Shown: piece after piece, positions 52,670-58,491 of the stretch
Layout of the letters: each line of letters begins with the position of its first letter
Position numbering within the stretch: the first letter of the stretch is position 1
Notes under the pieces: generated by a model
The model's input: the letters and a program-made list of their open reading frames with translations, nothing else
Database searches by the model: none
What the model was told of the DNA's origin: nothing
Translations under genes and position numbers: made by a program
Assembly: GCF_003660395.1 (NCBI RefSeq)
Contig: NZ_QXQT01000012.1
Span: 1-58,491 of the forward strand
DNA: 58,491 nucleotides
Source: Helicobacter vulpis
GTDB lineage: Bacteria; Campylobacterota; Campylobacteria; Campylobacterales; Helicobacteraceae
Direction of reading: 5' to 3'

Positions 52670-55600
52670 CTATGAAGGCGGCTTGGTGTTATCAAGCAAT
52701 TCTATCATCCGTACGCACCCGCTCTTAAGAAGGTTGTGCCCGATCAGGCATTTAAACCCTCTGTAAGTCTCAATATCAAAACGCAAGGGCATGAGTATCT
52801 CGTGCAATTTCTGATCTAGTGCGCTCATGCCTACACCTTCATGTAATGCCTCTTCTACTAAAATGCGCTTGGCTTCTTGGGTAAATTCCAACGCGCTCCC
52901 CTCTTTAGCAAATTCCTCCTGAAAAGGTTTTAAACGGCGATCTAAAAGCTGCGTGAGCATGTCTAAATCCACCGGTTCAAAGACCACCCGCACGCAAAAA
53001 CGGCGCAAAAATTCGCGCTTCATCCCGCATTCTATCAAATCCTCATTGCTGAATTTGGGGAGTTTTTGATGGGGAGTTTTGAGTTGGTTATTTTTCCACA
53101 ATTTTTCAAAATGCCCCAAGACGATGAAGAGCATGTGATCGGTTTGCAAGGTGATGGTTTCCCCATTAGCTCTACCCCCGTATTCAAAAGACACGATCCC
53201 CTTTTCAATCACCTTTAAGAGTTCATTTTGCACCCCCTGGCGCCATTCTTTATCATGCCAGCTCCCCTGCCCTAGTTTATCAATCTCATCTAGGACCAAC
53301 ACCCCTTTTTGGGCTTTTTCTATGTCTTTATCCGCATTGTTATAGAGTGTGGCAAACATTTGGTTGGTTTCATTACCTAGATAGCCCGTAGGGGTGAAAG
53401 AAGCCGCATTGGCGATACAATAGGGGATGTCTAAATACTTTGTCGCCATTTCGATCAAAAAGGTCTTGCCACTGCCTGAGGGGCCTATGCAAATGGCGTT
53501 GGCTTTTTCTAAGCCCGATTGGCCATTGATGCGTTTGTAATGATCGCTAAAAACCAAGCTCATGCCCTTTTTAGCGTCTTCTTGGCCGATGACAAATTGA
53601 TCTAAATAGGCCTTAATGGCCTTGGGGGAGTATTTGTCTTGGGTTGGGGGCTGTTTGGGGTTGGGGTTGGGGGCTGTTTGGGAGATGGTGGGCATTGGGT
53701 AGGGCTTGTCTATGCTAGGATCGCTTTTGAAAAACCGCTCTTGCATGGCAAGCATCTTTCTAATGAAGGCTTCCTTGTCGTCAAAAAATAGTTCTTCTAG
53801 CTCTGCATCCCTCAATTGATCCGCACACCAGTTAGCGAATTCATTCTCAAGCATGCCCTTTTCTTTAAAAAACTGGCCATGTGCTTCTAGAATTTTTCTT
53901 AAAAAAGTCTTTTTATCCTCACTTTCATCCCAATGATCTATATACCAAGTACTGAAAGCTTCTTCCCAAATGGCGTTCCCTTTAAGAAACTGGTTTTGCA
54001 TTTTGAAGATTTTTTTCATGAACGCTTGTTTGTCGTCAAAAAACAAGCCCTCCGTATCCACATCTATAGAATCCGCGCACCAGCTAGCGAATTTCTTTTC
54101 CATCCTACTTTTTTTGAGAAATTGGTTTTGCGCTTTTAGCACCTTCTTCACAAAGACCTTTATATCCTCACAGAATATGGCCCGGATGTTTTCACCCAAA
54201 CAATCTGAATATTGCGCAAAATTCTCTTCCCAAATGGCGTTTTCTTTAAGAAACTGGTGTTGCGCCTTGAGAAACTCCCTCATAAAAGCCTCTTTGTCGT
54301 CAAAAAACAAGCCCTCCATTTCTGTATCTACAAGTTCTGCCCACCACTTGACAAAACCCCCTTCTAGAGCTGTCTTTTCCTTAAAAAACCCATTGAGCGT
54401 CTCAAGGATTTTCTTCATAAACGCCTGTCTGTCCTCCACAAACAAAGCTTCTGTATGTGTATCTACAAGTTCTGCCCACCACTTGGCAAAATCTTCTGCT
54501 AAAGTTGGGCTTTCGTTGAGAAACTGGCGTTGCAACTCCAAAATCTTTTTGGCAAAAGCCTCTTTGTCATCAAAAAACAAAGATTCTGTATGCACATCTA
54601 CAATCTCTGCCCACCACTTGGCAAAATCTTCTGCTAAAGTTGGGGGTAAAAGAGGCAATTTTGGCGGAGTGAGGTCTTGGGGTGGGGGTGTGGGGGGGGT
54701 ATAGGTGGGGATGTAATCACGATAGGTTTGTAAGATTTCTTGGACATTCTCTTCATCTTTCACCCTCCCAAAAAAGAATAAAATGCGTAAGATATTATTA
54801 TCATGCGCGCCATCGTTCAAAAATACAGCGGGTTTAAAATTGAGATTTTTGGCAATGATGAGTTCATTTTCATATTGGAATACGGCAAGCGGAAATGCCA
54901 AATGGTGGATGAGACTCCATACAAGGGGATTTTGTTTATCTTCAATGTTTTCATAGAAGGCTTGCTCAAATTCTTGTGCTTGCTCCGGGCTTAGACGGGC
55001 TAAAAGTTGATCGCGGACTTCTCGAGTTTCTAAAGAACCGTTAAAAATCTCCAACAGGCGTTGCCAAGCCCAAACCCATAAAGCTTGCTCCATGTAGTAA
55101 TGCTTTTGACCATCTACAAAAAAACGCCGGAGAGCGAAATATGTGCTTTCTTCAGGAATGGTGATTCGATCCTTAGAGCTTGGGAAATTTTTAGCAATAT
55201 ACTCATTGGCAACCGCCTTGATCGCCGCAGGGTCTTCAGGATCGTGGAGTTTGAAGTGTTCGATATAATCCGGTGTGATCAAACCGCAATGTTGTTTGAA
55301 ACAGAGTTTGGCAAGTTGCTTGCGCACCTTGCGTTTGAATTTGGGTTTTCTTTGGGGTGGCACCAAGTTGTCCATGCATTCTTCTAAGTGTTCTTGCCAT
55401 AACCTGAGGGATTCAGATAAATTTGCCCGTAAAATTTCGGGATCGAACTTGGGCAAATTAGCCGGGGAGCTGTAGGTGGTTTGGAAGACATAGGCATCAT
55501 CATGGCGGTATTTTTCTAGGAGAGGAGAGAGAGCTTTTGGGAAAAAGGGGAGGGATGAAAGGGGGATTTTTAGCCCAGAGGGGGTTTCAAGACCAATTTT

Positions 55601-56395
55601 CTTAAGGGTATTTTCAAAAGAATGAGACCAAGATTGCAAGGCCTGATCATATAGGTATTGGGCGCGATTTTTTTCTTTCTCTACCTCCAAATCCAAATTG
55701 ACCATTGTTTGGTGCTTAGAAAATTTGGGATCAAAATGGGCATAGGGTTTATAGAGATTGAGTAGAAAATCTAGCACCTCTGCGCTGTCTTTGAAGATAA
55801 TTTCGCGTTGGGCGGTCTGCCTTTCCTTGCAAATATCCCCGAAAAAATAATAGACCCTATAGGGGTATTTTTGCAACCATTCCACTTCCTCCACCCCCTC
55901 CAAAGTATAAGAATCTTGATCCTCTGTGAGGGCATCCCACTTAATGCGCGCGCCTTGCGCTTGGTGGAGCGGCTTTAAGGCCACCCAGCCAAAATTTTGA
56001 TAAGCGTGATCGGCCATCCAAGTAAGACAGCCTGCCCGCTGGAGGATCAAAAATCTTTTTAACTCACAAAAATCCATTGATCTCTTAGATTTTCCCATGC
56101 ATGCTCCTTTGTCGGGTTGATTGGGGATGTTATCCTCCCTGTCTTGTGGGTTGGTGTCTGCATCCTGTGGGGCTTGTTCTGCTGTAATGTGGCTGTTTTC
56201 CACAGATTTTTCTAAATCTTTGAGGGTAATTCTGTCTTTTTGGGCTTTGGGTTTGCTAAACATGTCCAATATGTTTATGACAATGCTCTTGCAAAGATCA
56301 AAAGCGAGGGCAATTACAAATATAGCCAAGATCAACGCAACTTCAACACCAAGCCAAATCAAAATGCCATAGAAAATGTAGTGCATGCGATTCAC
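52670..56395 (-). CDS. membrane-anchored ClpX-like AAA+ protein with seven Trp-rich repeats
   Basis: A 1241-residue protein. Residues about 5-31 form a membrane helix (LIWLGVEVALILAIFVIAL). Residues about 75-560 match no family I recognise. A Pro-rich spacer (PTYTPPTPPPQD, C8 tract at 54692-54699) precedes seven ~45-residue repeats (586-892) of the form FAKWWAELVD ... LFFDDKEAFMKKIL ... FLKE. The C-terminal AAA+ module is ClpX-like: Walker A GPSGSGKT (971-978), pore loop GYLG, Walker B VLDEID (Glu1037). It has no zinc domain. It seems to lack the LGF ClpP loop (LGHF in the area), and GMSALD replaces the sensor-2 GARGLR. GTG start, or ATG three codons later. No described relative known to me. 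Confidence 0.85.
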   Translation of the reverse strand: MNRMHYIFYGILIWLGVEVALILAIFVIALAFDLCKSIVINILDMFSKPKAQKDRITLKDLEKSVENSHITAEQAPQDADTNPQDREDNIPNQPDKGACMGKSKRSMDFCELKRFLILQRAGCLTWMADHAYQNFGWVALKPLHQAQGARIKWDALTEDQDSYTLEGVEEVEWLQKYPYRVYYFFGDICKERQTAQREIIFKDSAEVLDFLLNLYKPYAHFDPKFSKHQTMVNLDLEVEKEKNRAQYLYDQALQSWSHSFENTLKKIGLETPSGLKIPLSSLPFFPKALSPLLEKYRHDDAYVFQTTYSSPANLPKFDPEILRANLSESLRLWQEHLEECMDNLVPPQRKPKFKRKVRKQLAKLCFKQHCGLITPDYIEHFKLHDPEDPAAIKAVANEYIAKNFPSSKDRITIPEESTYFALRRFFVDGQKHYYMEQALWVWAWQRLLEIFNGSLETREVRDQLLARLSPEQAQEFEQAFYENIEDKQNPLVWSLIHHLAFPLAVFQYENELIIAKNLNFKPAVFLNDGAHDNNILRILFFFGRVKDEENVQEILQTYRDYIPTYTPPTPPPQDLTPPKLPLLPPTLAEDFAKWWAEIVDVHTESLFFDDKEAFAKKILELQRQFLNESPTLAEDFAKWWAELVDTHTEALFVEDRQAFMKKILETLNGFFKEKTALEGGFVKWWAELVDTEMEGLFFDDKEAFMREFLKAQHQFLKENAIWEENFAQYSDCLGENIRAIFCEDIKVFVKKVLKAQNQFLKKSRMEKKFASWCADSIDVDTEGLFFDDKQAFMKKIFKMQNQFLKGNAIWEEAFSTWYIDHWDESEDKKTFLRKILEAHGQFFKEKGMLENEFANWCADQLRDAELEELFFDDKEAFIRKMLAMQERFFKSDPSIDKPYPMPTISQTAPNPNPKQPPTQDKYSPKAIKAYLDQFVIGQEDAKKGMSLVFSDHYKRINGQSGLEKANAICIGPSGSGKTFLIEMATKYLDIPYCIANAASFTPTGYLGNETNQMFATLYNNADKDIEKAQKGVLVLDEIDKLGQGSWHDKEWRQGVQNELLKVIEKGIVSFEYGGRANGETITLQTDHMLFIVLGHFEKLWKNNQLKTPHQKLPKFSNEDLIECGMKREFLRRFCVRVVFEPVDLDMLTQLLDRRLKPFQEEFAKEGSALEFTQEAKRILVEEALHEGVGMSALDQKLHEILMPLRFDIETYRGFKCLIGHNLLKSGCVRMIELLDNTKPPS
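53720..54640 (-). repeat. seven degenerate ~45-residue protein repeats
   Basis: Units of 45, 45, 45, 43, 45, 39 and 45 codons, each ending in a FLKE/FFKE-like motif. Units 1-2 are most alike at DNA level; the sixth is shortened. Shared positions are a Phe-x-x-Trp near the start, acidic ELVD, LFFDDKEAF and a basic helix. They look like repeated helical pairs that arose by internal duplication. Confidence 0.85.
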
Positions 56396-56407
56396 TTTAT
56401 CATTTAA

Positions 56408-56413
56408 TTTATA
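56408..56413 (-). promoter_or_regulatory. possible -10 box for the ClpX-like gene
   Basis: TATAAA on the minus strand within an AT-rich 140-nt gap, about 13 nt before the GTG at 56395 (22 before the ATG). Confidence 0.35.
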
Positions 56414-56545
56414 AATTGTCCCAATGGGAATAAATTCTCAAACACTTGGTTCTTAGTTGTTTGCGTTTTTACCCACACACAATTTAACGCATCCTTTTAG
56501 CCACTCTTAGAGTAACGACATTTCTAACTTAACCTCCTTGGGTGC

Positions 56546-56551
56546 TATAAT
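56546..56551 (+). promoter_or_regulatory. -10 box for the chemoreceptor gene
   Basis: TATAAT in GGTGCTATAATCAG (extended TGC form), 23 nt before the ATG at 56574. Confidence 0.6.
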
Positions 56552-56573
56552 CAGAGTAAGAGAGGTTGTCACC

Positions 56574-58316
56574 ATGAAAACATTTAATATTGGTAGAAAG
56601 ATTTTGTATCTCTTGCTGGTTAACACCGTGGTTTTTAGTATCATGTTATTTTTGTTTTTGCAAAGCAATAACGCCCAGATCAAGCATGCTGAAGATATAT
56701 TCACGCAGAATTTTATAGAAAGTGTAAAAGATAGAATTAAGTTACCCACAGATGCAATGGCGCAGACTCTAGGCAATTTTTTAAAGACGGCAACAACGCT
56801 AGAAGAAAAGCAGAAGATAATCACCACGGCTGTACACAATTTTAGATATGAAGACGATAGGTCTGGTTATTTTATTGTGTATAACAAATACGTAGGGGTG
56901 TTTAATGTCTACAAAAAATTAATTGGAGCTGATATTGAGAATATCAAAGATAAAAACGGGAAGTATTTTGTGCAAGACCTGTATAAGGCTTCGTTAAACG
57001 GCGGGGGTTTTGTGTATTACACTTTTAACAAGCCCTTGCTTGATGGCCGCATTATCAGTGCTGAAAAAATTGCTTATTCTCAAGCGATTCCTGGTCAAAA
57101 AGGTTGGTGGATTTCTACAGGTGTGTACATAGACAACATTAATTCAAAGACTAATAAAGTTGTTGATAAAATTGAAGCTGCGCTATCAAAGAAATTTTAT
57201 TTATATTCGGCTATATGCATTGCACTGATCATGTTCTTAGTTGTTCCTTTATATTACATTTTTTATAAAAATGTTACTACTTCAATTAAGACCCTTAAAT
57301 ATGGCTTAGATGAATTCTTCGCCTTCATAAATCACGAAAGCGCAACAATTCCAACAATAAGAATAGACACAAAAGACGAGCTAGGTCAGATGGCAAAACA
57401 AATAAACACCAACATACAAAAAGCAAAAGACTTCATACAACGGGATAAACAGGCCATCAATGAACTCACAGCAGTGTCTAAACAAATTGAAAAAGGCAAT
57501 TTACAAGCAAGAGTAGTGAGCAATCCAGCAAGTCCGCAATTAGTAGAGCTAAAAGATGTGTTGAACTCCACTCTTGGCATATTGCAAAAGAAAATAGGTG
57601 CAGACTTGAATACTATAGAAGACCTACTATCCTTATACAAGGCGTTAGATTTCAGGAACACCATACCAAGGGCATCTGGGGATATAGAAACTTCAATAAA
57701 TGCAGTCGTGTCTGAAATCAAAAAAATGCTAGTGTCTTCGCTTGACTCTGCTAACGCGCTTAATAAAGAAATGACGGATCTAAATAGTGCCATTACGAAC
57801 ATGCAAAGTTCTTCGGCTAAACAAGGGGTTTCATTGCAGCAAACCGCAAGTGCCCTAGAAGAGATAACAGTTTCCATGCAAGATGTAAGTTCTAAAACCG
57901 AAGAAGTGATCAAACAATCTGAAAACATTAAAGATATTACAGGCATCATCAAGGACATAGCAGATCAAATTAACTTACTAGCACTCAATGCGGCCATAGA
58001 AGCAGCAAGGGCTGGCGAGCATGGCAGAGGCTTTGCGGTGGTGGCAGATGAAGTAAGAAAACTCGCTGAAAGCACCCAAAAAAGCTTAGGAGAGATTGAA
58101 ACCAATACAAATATCTTGGCACAAAGCATTAATGATATGGCTGGTTCTATATGCGAACAAACGGAGAGCATCACGCAAATTAACCAGACAATGGGTGCGC
58201 TAGAGCAAGCGACTCAAGAGAACGCAAATATTGCACAGACTTCATCTCTAATTAGTCAAAACGTGCAAAACATAGCACACAATATATTAGAGGATGCGCA
58301 TAAAAAGCAGTTTTAG
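56574..58316 (+). CDS. methyl-accepting chemotaxis protein with Cache sensor
   Basis: About 580 residues from the ATG at 56574 ([11 protein letters not shown]), with an extended -10 box and AGAGG site. A first membrane helix (about 9-29) precedes a periplasmic Cache domain ([39 protein letters not shown]). A second helix (about 212-234), a HAMP-like linker, and a full signalling hairpin follow ([20 protein letters not shown]). Codon use is much richer in A and T than its neighbours, hinting at recent transfer. Ligand unknown; the Cache fold suggests small acids or amino acids. Confidence 0.92.
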   Translation: MKTFNIGRKILYLLLVNTVVFSIMLFLFLQSNNAQIKHAEDIFTQNFIESVKDRIKLPTDAMAQTLGNFLKTATTLEEKQKIITTAVHNFRYEDDRSGYFIVYNKYVGVFNVYKKLIGADIENIKDKNGKYFVQDLYKASLNGGGFVYYTFNKPLLDGRIISAEKIAYSQAIPGQKGWWISTGVYIDNINSKTNKVVDKIEAALSKKFYLYSAICIALIMFLVVPLYYIFYKNVTTSIKTLKYGLDEFFAFINHESATIPTIRIDTKDELGQMAKQINTNIQKAKDFIQRDKQAINELTAVSKQIEKGNLQARVVSNPASPQLVELKDVLNSTLGILQKKIGADLNTIEDLLSLYKALDFRNTIPRASGDIETSINAVVSEIKKMLVSSLDSANALNKEMTDLNSAITNMQSSSAKQGVSLQQTASALEEITVSMQDVSSKTEEVIKQSENIKDITGIIKDIADQINLLALNAAIEAARAGEHGRGFAVVADEVRKLAESTQKSLGEIETNTNILAQSINDMAGSICEQTESITQINQTMGALEQATQENANIAQTSSLISQNVQNIAHNILEDAHKKQF

Positions 58317-58393
58317 CGTACTCCACAGGTATTGAGTACATAGCCTTTAAGCACGGAGTATTTTAACTTCAGTCCCCAAAACTTTTAAATCTC

Positions 58394-58491
58394 CTAACCC
58401 CTTAAGCCCCCCCTAAGCTTCAAAAAGATAGAATCGCGTTTTGCTTCTAAGAAAGCTTGTTTGAAAAGCTTCTTGGTTATGTTATTTGACT
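58394..58491 (-). CDS. possible C-terminal end of an unknown protein
   Basis: A 32-codon open piece entering from the right edge (ITKKLFKQAFLEAKRDSIFL) and ending in TAG at 58394. It includes a G7 run near the stop. Too short for assignment and it may not be a gene. Confidence 0.2.
   Translation of the reverse strand, partial: SNNITKKLFKQAFLEAKRDSIFLKLRGGLRG

Noticed and set aside
53970-54704. Long 244-codon plus ORF opposite the repeat region
   Set aside because: It mirrors the repeats of the ClpX-like protein; length comes from the repeated codons, not from selection.
58440-58476. Inverted repeat AAGCTT...AAGCTT near the right edge
   Set aside because: Short and AT-rich with no T run; insufficient to call a terminator.

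Overview
The window is chromosome from a gastric Helicobacter of the non-pylori type (the H. felis / H. bizzozeronii / H. heilmannii group fits best). Gene blocks follow H. pylori order: trpS-oppA-oppB, secG-frr-pyrE, fabZ-lpxA-clpX-mreB-mreC, dnaX-tsaE-lptB-rpoN, two NSS transporters followed by pldA, and rplI-hslV-hslU-era-csd6. It also carries ggt, pseB and Helicobacter-type -10 boxes. The base composition is richer in G+C than H. pylori, with very many GCGCGC strings. Species is inferred from content and synteny, not proven.

Layout. 1-4806 (minus): bioC-trpS-oppA-oppB and the start of a secreted repeat protein cut by the window edge. 4862-6867 (plus): secG-frr-pyrE-RDD protein. 6864-15909 (minus): alaS-ccoS-TrxR-like-PEBP-like, then fabZ-lpxA-clpX-mreB-mreC. 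15941-17215: an unresolved stretch and two small Sel1 genes. 17251-21098 (minus): dnaX-tsaE-lptB-rpoN. 21198-24189 (plus): ggt-speE-coaE. 24326-30331 (minus): two NSS transporters-pldA-pseB-coaBC. 30439-32710: ybgC, and dsbI with a small upstream partner. 32818-35669: a scar region with degraded Sel1 and RavA/ViaA remnants flanking a BsaWI-like restriction-modification pair. 35768-40025 (minus): rplI-hslV-hslU-era-csd6. 40150-41886 (plus): fbp, a small Cys protein and an outer-membrane protein. 41883-49156 (minus): a split EptA-like transferase, a D12 methyltransferase, gyrB, and rho-murI. 49287-50504: sdaC. 50501-52560: a chemoreceptor split by a frameshift. 52670-56395: a 1241-aa membrane-anchored ClpX-like protein. 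56574-58316: a second chemoreceptor.

Function. Most of the window is housekeeping: translation, envelope biogenesis, proteolysis, cell shape, nucleotide and CoA synthesis. Host-interaction genes are interspersed: Ggt, PldA, PseB (flagellin glycosylation), an EptA-like LPS modifier, an outer-membrane protein and two chemoreceptors.

Most notable. (i) A 7-G tract puts the oppA signal peptide out of frame with the mature protein. (ii) An (AG)7 repeat splits an EptA-like gene, and loss of one unit would rejoin it. (iii) The 1241-aa protein joins an N-terminal membrane anchor, seven ~45-residue Trp-rich repeats and a C-terminal ClpX-type AAA+ module that appears to lack the ClpP-docking tripeptide and the sensor-2 Arg; I know of no described system like it. 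(iv) A restriction-modification pair sits inside a destroyed ravA-viaA locus. (v) All four convergent gene pairs whose ends meet share overlapping stop codons.
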